From Oscheius onirici (lineage: Eukaryota > Nematoda > Chromadorea > Rhabditida > Rhabditidae): 64,000 bases of DNA. Location of the stretch: NCBI GenBank assembly GCA_932521025.1, contig OW051472.1:1860001-1924000 (forward strand), written 5' to 3'. The position numbers and the translations under genes are program-made. The notes beneath the pieces were generated by a model. That model did no database searches. It was given only the letters and a program-made list of their open reading frames with translations, and was not told where the DNA came from. Each line of letters opens with the position of its first letter. Position 1 is the stretch's first letter. Of the stretch, positions 1-13,500 are shown piece by piece.

Positions 1-1
1 T

Positions 2-1526
2 TTGAGTGAGGAAGAGGAACCGATGCCGCAGTCTGTGAGACAGAGACGTCTTCCACTGATTGGTAGTCTGACCAGTGCAGCCCCGTTTGATCAAGCTGGA
101 TATAGGGAACACTATCACAACTATCAAAGTGAGTTCATTTTTGGCCCAAAAAATGTTTTTTTGCTTCATTTTTGCCATAAAAAGGAGTGTGTTTTGAATT
201 ATTGCTTCAACGGGCAAATTGGGAAGAAAAGAAATTGGAAAAGTTGATATTCATTTGAGGACGTTACCGCAAACTTTGCACAAAAAACCTGTGTATTGTG
301 GATTGGAAAATAAGATTTTTGCTTCATTTCGAGCGCAAAAGTGAAGTTGTTCTGAATATCTGCTTGAAGAATACTTGCATTGAGTTTGATAATACAAAAA
401 TGGCTAGAAGTCTACTGTAAACGAACGTGTAAACTGGTCCCTTTCACAAAAAACATGTCTCTTTTCTTCTATCGAAATAAAAAGAAACTAGAAGCGGCTC
501 ATCAATAAAAGACGAGCGGAAGTTTTCGGTATTTGACTGCTATTAGCAGCGAAATTGAATTGTAGGTAAGTTAAGAATTGTGGAATCATATTCTGACAGC
601 CGTGGTTATTTTTATGCTTCGTCTTCCTTAGTAAGTGATCTCCTTGCACAAAAATTCAGTTAAATTCACCTGGGACTGGAAACAAATAAACGTTTCTTTG
701 TATTTTGCCAAACCGTTTTTAAAGGGACAGTCCCGTTGTGTGCGAACGTGCCCGCAGGGGAAATCAGGCAACTTCGTGGCGGGACCCACGACAAATTTTA
801 TTTTCCAACCCTCCGACCGTGAGAAGGGACAAAGGAACAAAAATGTATCAAAAACTCAACTAAGTAAAACTTTTTCGAATCCCAGCTACTGCTGCTTCCT
901 TCTTGTTCAGACATCAATGTTTCTAAATTCCTATACTACAAAAAAGGTAGGAAATATGTAGCTAAAATGTTTCAAAAACACTGTAAAAAGGCGAAACCCA
1001 GTTAGACAGCGATGATTTCTGGGACATTCCTTCAATTTTCCAACTTTCCAAAAGGTCATTATGGCAGAAAATGACAAGAATGCTTCAAAAACTATATAGG
1101 AAATTTTTCAAATTTTGTGTTACTGATATTGCTCTTTTCGGTACAAACCCTCAATTTCCAGGTTCCTACCCCCGCGAACCTGCAACAAATCCTCTTCGGG
1201 AAGCCTCATCCTACCAAGGACAAGGAACAGCCCATTCTCCGAGGTCAGAGTATTACACACCTCGTGGCTCTCAGTACTACGACATTCCCAGTCCAAGTCC
1301 GGCTGGAAATGAGGTTTGTTAGTCTTTTTTTGCTATAAATTCAAAATTTTCAGTCAATGTTCAGCTACGGTAGAGGAAACGCGTCTCCGCTACGGTATCA
1401 GCCTCAAAATACCGTAGTCTACGCACAGGATACGGGTCCGAGGACCAGAGTCATTCAGGCTCAGCCTGGATCAATTCCATTGAGTGACTCGGAGCCGGAG
1501 GACGAACAGAGATGGGCTGTTGTTTG
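2..1526 (+). CDS. Three 5'-side exons encoding a disordered Ser/Pro/Tyr-rich segment
   Basis: Exons 2-128, 1162-1313 and 1354-1526 join in frame with canonical boundaries (GTGAGT donor, TTTCCAG acceptor; GTTTGT donor, TTTTCAG acceptor; GTAAGC donor). The protein is rich in Ser, Pro, Tyr, Gln and Arg. It has an acidic EEEE stretch and a dibasic RQRR at the start, and an acidic SDSEPEDEQR stretch before the last donor. No domain is recognised and it looks intrinsically disordered. The last exon ends in phase 2 while the first chitin-binding exon at 8585 needs phase 1, so at least one exon must lie between if this is the same gene. It could instead belong to a separate upstream gene. Confidence 0.6.
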
Positions 1527-4500
1527 GTAAGCTTTTCTGTCGTTTTTGTCTGTTCTTCGCCTTGGGATATTTGAAATACTCCAATCTGGAAGACTACATT
1601 CCAACAATGAAACAAACATGATAACGAGTTACTAAACGTTAGTAATTATGATTTTGGCCAACCTTGGTCAGAATGTCACTGAATCTTGCCTTAGAATCCG
1701 CATATAACTAACTTTTGAAACAAAAAGATGAAACGTTACTTGAAACGTTTCGTCAGTGTTTTGAGTTCTTTCATTCATGATGACAAAATCAAATCAGTTA
1801 GACTAGAAAACTATACACCTGAACAATGAAACAAAAAACAACGCTTCTTTAGTTTTTTGGCATGATCGTCCAATACAAACTATATCCGTCCATTGATGAT
1901 ATTACCGCCCTAATACTGCAGTCGATCTAAATCTATTGCTAAAATGATCTAAATAAAAAACTGTGGTGTCTGTAGCTGACTGTCTGTCTGTTTGTCTGCT
2001 TGTCCATGGCCACGAGAATCGTCGTGACAAGTCAAATCAGAATTAGATAGCAAGTAACTTTTGGACTTGAAGTTTCTACAGATTCTGGCTTCTAATGAAG
2101 CCGAGGTAGTCGTCTGGTGTTTTGATTAAAAAATGAAAAAGTTTGCAATCCTTTTTTCGAAAATAAAGAAACTTTTCAATCAAAAGTTTTACACTAGACG
2201 ATTTTCATCCTTTGTTTCAAGGAGTAAGTAAATCTGTTGGGCACTAACAATTCGTAATTGGATCTCGGCTTTTTGTGCCTAAAAATCTAAAGTTTTTCAG
2301 ATCTCCCCCATCTTCCCCTTCAACTTCCATTCACAGAAGCCTCTTCACTTCAGTTCCTGAAGCGTGTTTTCTACAGTTTTTCTCCGTTTTTACACATATT
2401 TATTACCCACTACCATATCCTCAAAAGGCCAATTTCACCTCTCCAAAAAGTTGTACTTACAATGTAAGGAACTGCCTTCCCAAGCCAACTTTTCGCATCT
2501 TACTTCAGGTTTTTCGTCCCAAAAATTTAGCCAAAAATCCCTGAAAAACCTCTCAGAGCTCCGCCTCGGACAGGCAAAGAAACAGCGGGTATCTTGAAAA
2601 ATGCGGATCTGTTGCCTGTCTGACGGAACTCTATGTTTTTCTTCGAATTTTTTAACTTTTCGCATTCAAACGTTTGCTCATTTTCTCCTCTAAAAACACT
2701 TGAAACTGCCCGGCCAAACCTTCCATTTTTACTTTAAAAGTTTTTCCCCTCTGAGAATTGGGTCCAATTTTATTGTTTGTGTGTCAAACAGATTGTGAAT
2801 ACCATGAGATTTCATTGAAAGTAAAATATTTATACAGACTTTTGGTTCATTTCTGTGAGTTTTTCGTTCTTCAAGACGCGGCTATAATAGAAAGAGCAGA
2901 GGTAACAATGGTTACGATGATATGTCTTCAGAACAAAAAATCTAGAACATTTCTGTTTTCTATTCAGTTTCAAAGGTTCGTTATAGTCCGGCCACATTTC
3001 ATAACTTTGCTCAATTTTATTTTTTCTTGTCATCCAAAAGTACTGACTACCAAAGTTGTAACCAAGCTATGAATCTCAGTTTCCATGCAAAACCTGACAT
3101 GTTTCAGTTTTTTTCATCGAACTGTAACTTGAATAGTATACTTGGGCGTCGAGTTGAAAAGTCGAGTCACGAACCGAGTCGAGTTCTGGACCGACCCGAG
3201 TCGAGTAGAGTCTGCTCGTGGGCCATGTCGAGTCGAGTCTAGTTCAAATTCCGCGGCTCAAATACTCTTCGATGAAGGAAGAGAATACAGTCAATCAGGG
3301 AAAATTTTTGGTATTTCCCGTTTGGTGAGCCAAATAACCTTTAAAAATCGATTCGACTCCAGTCGGCTCGAGTCGAGTTGCCCAAGTATATTGAATAGTA
3401 AACTCATTGTAACCTTCGTTCGTGAAAAAGATAACAGTACTATCTGGTGACGATTTTGGATGATGGTCTCGAAAGGGAGCCCGGATAGACAAGTGGATAG
3501 AAGGACAGTCTATAAAGAAAGCGATCGCAAGTTCAATCCCTGGTGGGTACACGAAGGTAGTCTACCCTGGCATCTCTCGCCAGCCTGGCCTGTCCAGCGT
3601 AGTTTTAAAAAAGTAGTTTTCGTTGATGAGCGCGTTTAATGATCCCGTTGCTCAAGCAACGGGATCATTCAACGTGCTCATCACCACTCCAAGACCCTTC
3701 TACTCTTCGGATGTGATCTCGGTCAGGTGAACTACCTTGAAAACCGAATAAACTGATTTTTAACAGTTTTTTAAAACTACTATCTGTATCTCCTGTGATC
3801 GTAGGATTTTGCCTCTTTCGGTTTCTTCAAAGTTTTAGTTTCAACGTTTCGATATATTCAGATCGTGTGCAATGTCTTCGTTGAAACCGGTGTGATTTTT
3901 CCAATACAAAACAGCATTCTTACATTATTGATTGGCACCACAATGAAACTGTTCGTATCCGGATAATCAAATTGTTTCCGTCATTTCATAAAATGTGGAT
4001 AATCGATTAAAAGTGTTTCACCGACGATGATCTGCCTCTCACGAAAACTTCAAAGATTCTTCAATGAGTGTTTCTAAAAATGTTGCAAAAAAAGCCATAT
4101 CACTGAGAGAATGCTGTTCGCTAATAGATCTAGAACATGAAGCATAACATTCTGTAAAAACACACAAAAGAATCTGGATCTGTGAAAAAAAGTGGATTCT
4201 TTGAAGAGAAAGGGATTTGTCTTTGCCCTGCGTTTTGACGACCGAACAAAAAGAGAACAATAACTTGTTGTCCGGTTGAATTCAGTAAAACAGGCGAAAA
4301 GACAAATCCCTTTCTCTTCAAAGAATCCACTTTTTCACAGATCCAGATTGTTCCCTTTTTGTCAAAATTCATAGAATTTACGAACAACGATTCCCTATAC
4401 GCTAGCAAAAAGTGTGAACAATCCTTTTCGGTACGGTCCGGTTCATTTTTTGCACAGACACCAGACCGGTCAAAACTCCATCGCACCGATGTCGAGCTCC

Positions 4501-7500
4501 TCCAAGAAAGGATTGAGACCGGATCAGGTTAGAGATCATGCCTGGTTTGGTTAGAGATCATGCCTGGTAGCATCTCTTCCAATCAAGTTTTTGGTATTTT
4601 GGTTCTTTGTTATGTTATTTCCCATCACCTTTCGAGACCTACTTCATCAGAATCGGAGGATTACACCTAGAACTTTGACAAATTTATGTAAAAAAAAACT
4701 ATGCAAACCCTGAGCCATTTTGCAGGACCAGGATTAAATCAGAAAACTACCATACTCCCTCGTTCCTTAAAGTATAGGGCTTTGCCGTATGACCAAGACT
4801 TCACTAGACTCAGAACAACAAAGTTGCGCCTTCGCCTAATGGCGGGGAACGGTCGAATGCGATCAAAAAAAGTTCCCAGAGCGTTTCTGAAGTCAAATTC
4901 TACTCAAAAAAATTTAGCAAAAAGGTTTGCAGTAGGGCGGATCGAACCCGAGTCGTGTGGGTGGAATGGCGACCCTTAGCAATACACTAAGTCCAAAAAT
5001 GCATGGCGTAGAGGTATGATCCGGGTCGAAAATCAAAATTCTAAAAGATAAACCCTCTGAGATACGGTTAGTTATACCTCTATCCAAAATTTCAGAGAAA
5101 AATTCGCAAAAATGAGCTCGTAAATCGCGTACAATCGCGTACGGCGGACGCCGGACGCAGGACATTTTGGAAACTCGGTATTCTGTCTAACTTTTTAGGA
5201 TTTTGACTTATCGACTTGAAAATAAGGCTCTAGGGGTAACTTTTTACGCTGAATCTGATGGAATTGGTCCCTGAACCTGAAAATGCTTTTGACGAGCGCT
5301 GCGCGCGATTTTAGGCTCAGAGCGTTCTGCGCTAGTGGGAGGCAAAGCCAAATCCACCCCGCGCGGAGCGCGCACCGTTAATAGCATTCGACTGGTGCGA
5401 TATCCAAAGAAAGGTTAGATCAGTCAACCCATTGGAATAAGACGGGGGTTTCCAGAAATTTTGAAAAGTTATAGAAATGAAAAAAACAGTAAATTTCTAA
5501 CTGTCGGAAAATACCACTAGGAAGGCAATTTTCAATAGTTCAAATCGATATTTTTTGTGTGCGATATTTTTTGTCTCGTCAAATGCGTTTTTCTGTCCTT
5601 CTAGCTAGACGTTTTTGTTTACAAATGGCAGAAAGCGGTGTAGTTTTCCAATACAAAAACAGCATTCCTACATTCTTGATTGGCACCATAATGAAACTTT
5701 TCTTAACCGGATTTACCTACTTGTTCCCGTCAGTTCATCAAATGTGGATAATCGAGGAAGAGTCTGTTACAAAAACTCCAAAGATTCTTCAATAACTGTT
5801 TCAAGATTGCCCCATCGTCTGACCTGGTTTCATGTCTTTGATCTTGTTGACTTACTTCCTTGCTGTAGCTAAAGCAACCTGAGCAATACAGTCACCATTT
5901 GAAAATGTTGCTTTCCATTTTGGGTCTCAAAATTGACTGTTTCATGTTGTCCTTATAAAGTTGAGCATTTATAGTAGCCTCAATATTAGTCGAATATCTC
6001 GTTCAAACATGGCAAAACTGTTACGATTGTCAAATTAGCATAAAGAAGTTCCAATTTGTTTCAGTTCGCCCTTATAAGTAGAACAAACTGAACTTTGGAA
6101 TTTACTACTTGTGGTTTTTTACCTTCTACTATAGCTTTCCTTTCTTCTTTTCAAATGACTCACGTCTTCCGGAATCCCTCTCTCAACGTGACGTACACCC
6201 CCTATGCCCTCCGGACGCTATCCTCCTGAGCAGACACACAAGCATTTGCGGAAAGGTGAATCACGCGAAGAGAGAGGAGAGCAACCGGCTCCTGCGCACA
6301 GGAGGTGAGATGCCCAGGGGGTGAGTACAAAAGAGCCGTCGGCCGTCGGGAACAGTCTCGAAATGGGATCGCCTATTTTTCTACTGACAAGATCTACGAC
6401 TATCTTATTATTAGTAACGGCTAATTTTATTCATTTTGGTGAGTTTCTTACAAAACTTAGCAGACTGAAATGTTACATCTTTTTATCAATTTTCTGCAAG
6501 ACAAAACTTCCCGAGGCAGCAGTTTTTTTTTCACTTTCCAGCCTCTTTCGGATCCAAAACCTAACCCTTTTTCTATTTTTACGTCATTTTCGATGAACAC
6601 AATGACTGGTATTATATATTCACGTGTTTCTTTACCACTTTGTTGAAACATTTACGTTTTTACCCAAAAAATCTTGCCATGGCGTAGGCTTTCCGAGACA
6701 AAATCTCTATTTTTTATAAGATGGTATTCCTAACGGTCACTTCATAATGCGAATGTCTAGCACGGTTCATCGTGATGTTACCGATCAGTTGGAACATAAG
6801 ATGACTATCTTATGGCTCAGTCAGGTTCCTCTCTTATTCCGGTCTTGCCCGAGGAAAATGGGTTACGGTAATGCCTCTTTTTATTGAACAAACCGGTGAC
6901 ACTTCGGCTATTCGAATTTTTTGTGGCGGAACTTGCCCAGACGTCCAAATGGTTCTGTCTTTTTTGGTATTTTCACTCACTTTAGCTCTTTCTAACTTCG
7001 GTCAAATTTTCGAGCAGTTTGGACAATCTAGGGCTAATTTTTCACGTAGAATTCAATGAACGCACTTACAAAAACGAAACATTTGGAATCAAAAATATTC
7101 AAACAGGGGGTGCCAACCGAATTATTACCAACAAACCATATACGGTGTTATCACTTTGCCTACTTCTTTACACGCTCCTCATTGTAAGACCATAGTTTTT
7201 CCTTCTTTCCAAAATTCCTGGGAATAACAAAAACCACACAATCTTTATGCTCATACGTTCTTTTTGAAACCTTTTCCTCTTAGAATTGTTTTATTTCCCG
7301 TTACTTTGGAGCCTGCAAACTAGAATAATGTAAATCTCAAAAAAGTAGGTTCTAGTGTACAAAAACTGAGGCGAGCTGAAGTTGAAAACTATACGCATTT
7401 GTGCCAATTCCAACGTCTCATTGCACTGTCTCTTTTGATTTTCTTATATGTCATCTCCGAAACAAAAATTGGGGCGAGTTTTTTTTTCAGCTTTCACCGC

Positions 7501-10500
7501 TAATGTCGTTTTGGCGAATATTTTTGTGTGACATTTTTGTGTGAAAAAAATTGCATATTTCGAGCGAAAAACAGGAAGATTTGTTTTTACATGTTCCTCT
7601 TAAAACATTTCCCCCTCTCCAAAACACCTTTTTCATAAGTTTCCCTCCTCTTCCTAGAGGAAAGTGCCCAGACAGCCGGTCACTTTTTCTTGTTGTTCCG
7701 GCCTTCAAAAGCGAGCACAAAAGAAGCTTCCCCAGACGCCTCAATGGCTAATATTGCGTCGTCTCCCGGAGACTGTTTGTTTTGGGAAAACATCACACTT
7801 GACCGGCAGACCAAGCCGCGGCTCTTCCTTCTTGAGAGTGGTCATTTTTGGGAGCCGAGAAAGTGATTTGGGGAGCAAAATGATCAAGTTTTGTACTTTT
7901 TTATACGTTTCGCACCTACGATTGAAAATCATGAGAAACAGCCGGTGATAAGGTACTTTTGAAGCAAAAATAGCATTTTTACAATACCGAATCCTCTACA
8001 CAATAGAACTACAGCGCTTTATGTTGTTGTGTGTAAAAATCACTTAGTTTTGGGAAGCGAACCTTTGGGGTAAAAAATTCTCGTGAGACGAGAAAAAAAA
8101 TCGTGCAATCTGTTTTGATGATATTGCCTTTTTCGGTATTCGTCTTGATACGGTAGGTTCAACGGCGAAAGATTGAAAAACACTGCTGAGATCCTTTGGC
8201 TATGCAGTATTGAAGCAAAAAATAATCATTTTTTCCATATTCAGCCAGTCCAGCTAACGAATTCCCGATGATCTCAATGTTTCATGCACTGCGAGAAACA
8301 AACAAAAAAGTACAACCCAAGCAGAACGTTGGGTAGGGTACATTCTTTGGGAAAAGTGCAATCGTTTCGTGAAACGTGATAAAGGTAAACGGGAGCTAGT
8401 TTGAGTTGTTTCTGGTATTCCTTTAAAAAGTTCTTGTTCTTGGAAACTCGAGGAAATGCGAAGAGAACAAGACCAAAGATAGGAATTTTGCTAATTTTCA
8501 AGACGAATGGCATGACATGATGATTTGAAAAAATCTAAAGCGCCTCTCTATCCCTCTCTTTTGAAGCAAAAAAGAACATTTCAGTTCATTCCAATCCAAC
8601 TGCCGGGAATGTCTGTATGACTGTGGAGCCGTTTCGACAAGCTGACAACAGTTCTCGATTTTACGAATGTTCTCCACTGGGAAAGGAAGAGGTAAGGGAC
8701 AGAGAGAGACAAAGGGTCAGAGAGACTGAACCAGTCAAAATTTCCAGATTTCCGGCTATAAACTCTCCGAGCGCTACCTGGGAGTCTGGCATTTGAGAGA
8801 CTGTCCTACCAGTCACGAATTTGACGAAACGAAGCAGAAATGTGTGGATCGAAAAACTTTCCGGAGACAACAAGCCACATGTGGAGCCAATCCGTCAGCT
8901 ACTGGATGTAGTGCTCCGTGTCAGGGTGTGTTTTTAGAGGTTTATGTCCCGCATCTTCTAAACAAGAAATTGGAATTTAAATTTGGTAATTTTCGAGAAA
9001 AATGAAAAAATGTGCCGGCTCGAGTCGCCGAGCTTTTCTATTTTTCTCGAAAAGCTCTACTACAAAAGCGCAATGGTGTCTGTCGTGGACTCTGTTTATT
9101 TCTTTGTCTGGGACCTCAATTGATCGCGACAAGTCAGGAGTGCAGAAAGCCTAAGATAGTTAGTTTTTCAATTTGGAGTAGGAGCGTAATTTCGTACTTC
9201 TGAGCGCCGCAGGCGCCAGGGCGGCGACAGCCGTCGTAGACGGCTGGTTACTAATTAAGTTTCAGTACAAAATAGATAATGTTTAACAGGCTGGTTTGGA
9301 GCATTTCTGGCACTTTTTCTTTAGAAACGCCAATATGAACGTCGAAGTTGGTGGTTGAATTTTTTCTGGGGTTTTACCTGCCGCTGAATCCATTGGGGAA
9401 ACTCCCGATCTCTCAAAACCTTTTGATTAGCGTCGTAGGGGGTAAATATGGGGTAAGGCTATAATTATGCACCGTACTGTACGCCTAGTGAACAGAATTC
9501 TAGCTTGTTGTATTCAAGACTGTTACGAAACAAATTTAATTACTTTGAAGCTCTTGGCGATACAATCAGTAAATACTGTCTTTTTCCGCTCAGAAGTAAA
9601 TACCGGCGGGCACGGTAGAAATGCGAACATTTTCCAACTAAACGTATGATAGAGAGACATGCGATCAGTCTGATTTTAGTGATGGCCTAAGCCTTAAAGG
9701 GACAGTCCTATTATAACCAAATAGGAGAAATCTGGGAATCCCGCGCATTCAAACCTCAAATACCTCAAATATTGAATTTCCGTGTTTTCTTCGTTCCACA
9801 TTCATTTTTTTCGATTTTTACTTGTTTCGGAAATAGACGAAAATAACGTATTTTTGGCCAAAAAGTGATTTTTTATTTACCCATTTTTAGCGTTTCACCA
9901 ATCATTTTAGGTGTAATTTTCGACGACAAATCGATAAAAAACAAGTAAAAATCGAAAAAAGTGAGTGTAAACCCCCTAAAAATGCAAAAATCAAAATTAT
10001 TGTGGGTCCTGCCACGAAGTTGCCTGATTTCCCCTGCTTGCATGATCACACACAACGGGACTGTCCCTTTAAAAAAGGTGTTAATCACTCTCGCTGTGCA
10101 TCTCAGTTGGGCTGTAGAAGTCATGACTTTCCTACTTTGTTGCAAAAATCGAACTTTGTTATGGGGAATTTGTTATGGGGACTTTATGCCCGCGGAGCGT
10201 ATTTTATGCCCGCGGACCGTACTTTATGCCCGCGGGAAATTCGAGCATAAAGTTACGCCCCCTTGAGTTTGTTGTACGAAAATGAAAAAACCTCAAAAGT
10301 AATCACTTGCACTTGCCTTCTTGAATGGTTTTGATTGAAGTGAATCTCGCTCATGATAGTACGCTTCTGGCGACACAAAAAAAGGTCTACGATTTCTGTC
10401 ATTTCACTGATTGCTCTGGTGCTGATATGTTTCAAGAAGTCATTGTATAGTTTTACTGCTCACTTCTGTGTTGTGCTGAGTCTTCGTTCCCGAAAGAAAA

Positions 10501-13500
10501 ATAAAACCTCCCATGAACTGCCCACTTTTCGTCTTCTTGGAAGTTGCAAAAATTAGGTATAAGATTATAGTCCTGGCCGAAATTTTTGAGTCACCTGATT
10601 TAGTAATTAAGAAAAAATATAATTGCGTGGAAAATGTGAGATAGATAGGTAATATCGTAGCATTGCTATCACACAAAAATGGGCTCAAAACAATTACACA
10701 CACAATTTTTATTCAATATTTCTGATAAACAGCTGGCCAAAATTTTTGAGTCACTTTCAAAATCACTTGATCGGTCCTCCTTTCTTCTCGATGCCAGCGA
10801 TCAATCTCCTGCGGATACTTGAGTAGAGGTTAAGAATGTTACTTCTCTTGATCAATTTGGAGCATCGTTTGATTTGGCGGCCAGATCCTCTTTTTTGTAA
10901 AACTGTCCAGATTCATAAACTTTGGCCTGGAGAAGAGCCCAGACGTTTTCAATAATGTTCAAATCGGGACTGGTAGCTGGCCATTTGAATGTTATGATTC
11001 CTTGTTCTTCGAGAAACTCGTAAACTCTCTTCTCTTGTTATCATGAACTTTCGAGCCATCTTGTTGGCAAACGACCTGACGACGTCCATTTTCTTTGCGG
11101 GCCCATGGGAAAAACATAGTTTCTAGATCAGAAATCTATTTGTCCGCTTTGTAATGATCAAATACAACCTAAAAACATTCAAAAATGTATGAACGAATGC
11201 CAGAAAACTGATCTTATGACGGAGATTTCCTCGACTACTGATGGCTCCGAGAACCATCACGGATCCACCGCCCATTTGCCGTTTGATTCGCGCCAGTTTT
11301 GCATTGGGTGTTTGATAAGTTCCCATATTATCCGGCCCATCTATTGAAAATCTTTTTTCGTCCGAAAAAATCCATGTAGAAAAGTCTGTGTCGTTCATCA
11401 ATTGGAGTCTGGCGAAATTGAGTCGAGCAGCTCTTTGTTTTTCATTCAGAGGCAGGGATTTGTGGCTGAATATGTAGGGAATATTAGTGTTCACCATTTC
11501 CCGTCAACTTGTCCTTCTGCTGCAGCTCAAATTCAGTGCCATCTTGATAGTTAACTCGTCGACCGGATCGAACTTCTGCGGTAATATAACGTCTGATTTG
11601 CCTGATGTGACGAGAATTCAATTTCTTTTTTCTTCCAGGAGTCTTGTTCTTTCTCTCCTTGACAATATTCATCACCGTATTGTAAGCAACTCCGAATTTT
11701 GAGGCTACCTTCCTGTATGTGTGCAAATTTTCGTACTCCGTACGAATTCCAATTTTCGTCTTTTCGTCGATCGTTTCTGAAAAAGAAACAGTCATATACG
11801 ACGAGCAACTATCTTACGAAGCAATAAAAGTGAGTAAATAGCACAAGAAATAGAAAAAATAAAAGAAAGGAAGAGGTGACTCAAAAATTTTGGCCAACTG
11901 CTTTTGAGTAATATTGAATAAAAAATTTGTCTTTTATTTTTTCGCGTCTATTTTTGTATATCAATGATCTTACGTAATAACCCATCATCCCAAAAATTTT
12001 CACGTAATCATATATTTTCTTACATACAAAACCAGGTGACTTAAAATTTTTGGCCAGGACTATAAAACATCCTGTCTGATGATATTTGGATAAATGAACA
12101 AAAAAGTCCCAGCCAGTTTTTTCGGTCTCACTGCAAGTTTCCACTACTTGAAATGTTTTAGGAATTTGGTATATAGGTAACAAACTGTCCATTTTTTTGC
12201 TGTTTGCGCAACCGTTGAAAACAATTTGAAAAACTGTCTATTGGCTTTTTTGTCTGCTTTTTCGCTTCGAGAGTTTGGCTTACGGTGAAGAAAAAAGTTC
12301 CTGTTTTTTTTGTTTTTTGATAAACGCAAAAAGAGCCTCAACAAAAGCTCCAGTCTAGCCTTTTTTTCGATCTCAAAATGTTTCGTTTTTTTTTTAGCAG
12401 CATATTACCATTTTTAGCCCAGAGCAGTATTCCCCTCGTTGGAGCACCTTGCAACTGGATGTCCTCATCTTTAGTTCGAGATCCAGCCAGCAGCAGCTAC
12501 TTTCTCATGTGTGCTGCTCAAGGAGCGGGGTAAGCTTTCTTCTTATCAAAATACACTATGTTTGGGTTCACAACGTGCTTTTTGAGCCTAGTCATGCTCT
12601 GAAAGATTGTACTCCAGATCAAAAGCTACTACTTTCCAGAACATTTAAAGACTAGAAATGTTGTTTTGGCCTCGAAATGGGGTCAAGAAAGATGAAAATA
12701 TTTTTTTAGAGCGTCCTGCGGTGAATGGCAACGAATTCCCTGTGCTGCTAATACCGTTTTTGACACGGTTGTCTCCCTCTGTGTACCTTCAAATGCGCAA
12801 AAGTCGTCGCCTTGTGGACAGCAACAGGTATTTTTTTGTCAGGGACAGAAACTTCATCACTAGAAATCACAGAAAAACCATTGGATAAGAAGCGCAGCGG
12901 GTCGAAAAAACCCAATGGAATCGAAAAATTTTAATCTGTTTATCAGCGTTTTGGCCATAATTTCGAGGAGAACTCGGATAAAGATAAGAAATTACTCACC
13001 ATTTGGATATGCGGCTAACAATCTTATTTTACATAATGAGAGACGAAAAGTGACAAAGACTGAGTGTAAGCTTCTACATACGCTACTTTGGCTGGAATTG
13101 TGTCATACTGTTAGAGTTTTAGGTATTCAGTCGGGGGCGAACTCTGTCATTTCCTCTCATTAGTACCCTGAAACGGAAAGTTTTAGGTATTAGGTCGCCA
13201 ACTAAGTTTTTAAAAAACACTCATAACTTTTTCCAATTTCAACGAAATCGTGCAAACTCGGTTCCAAAATGTAGGTTTCATTGAGGCCGAATTAATAGGC
13301 TATATGAGAGACCTGGATATCTCATCGTCTGAAAATAGTGAACGTTCCAAGTTTCGATCAAAACACAATTTTGCCCATAACTTTTCAGGGTTGCATCCTT
13401 CAAAGAAGTTGTCAATTAGTGAAAACCTCAGCTCAATGAGACAAGTATTTTGCTTTTCTAAACCAGGGTTCGATTCCGCCGTGAGCAAATCTTTTTGTTT

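Larger units (their letters stand above)
1527..6134 (+). other. Long intronic/intergenic stretch with several repeats
   Basis: No convincing exon was found. It holds a dispersed repeat at about 1,963-2,090 (also near 9,077, 22,698 and 43,150), a hAT-type MITE at 3,137-3,390, tRNA-like sequence at about 3,480-3,556, a 58-bp palindrome at 3,625-3,682, and a dispersed repeat at about 4,130-5,000 with an inverted partner at 18,600-19,350. Confidence 0.5.
8926..12417 (+). other. Intron containing a TTAA MITE and a Tc1/mariner element
   Basis: A 3.5-kb intron between the two chitin-binding domains, in phase 1. It holds a dispersed repeat near 9,077, a complete TTAA MITE (9,698-10,068), a short tandem repeat near 10,190-10,250 and a degenerate transposon (10,568-12,062). 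Confidence 0.75.
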
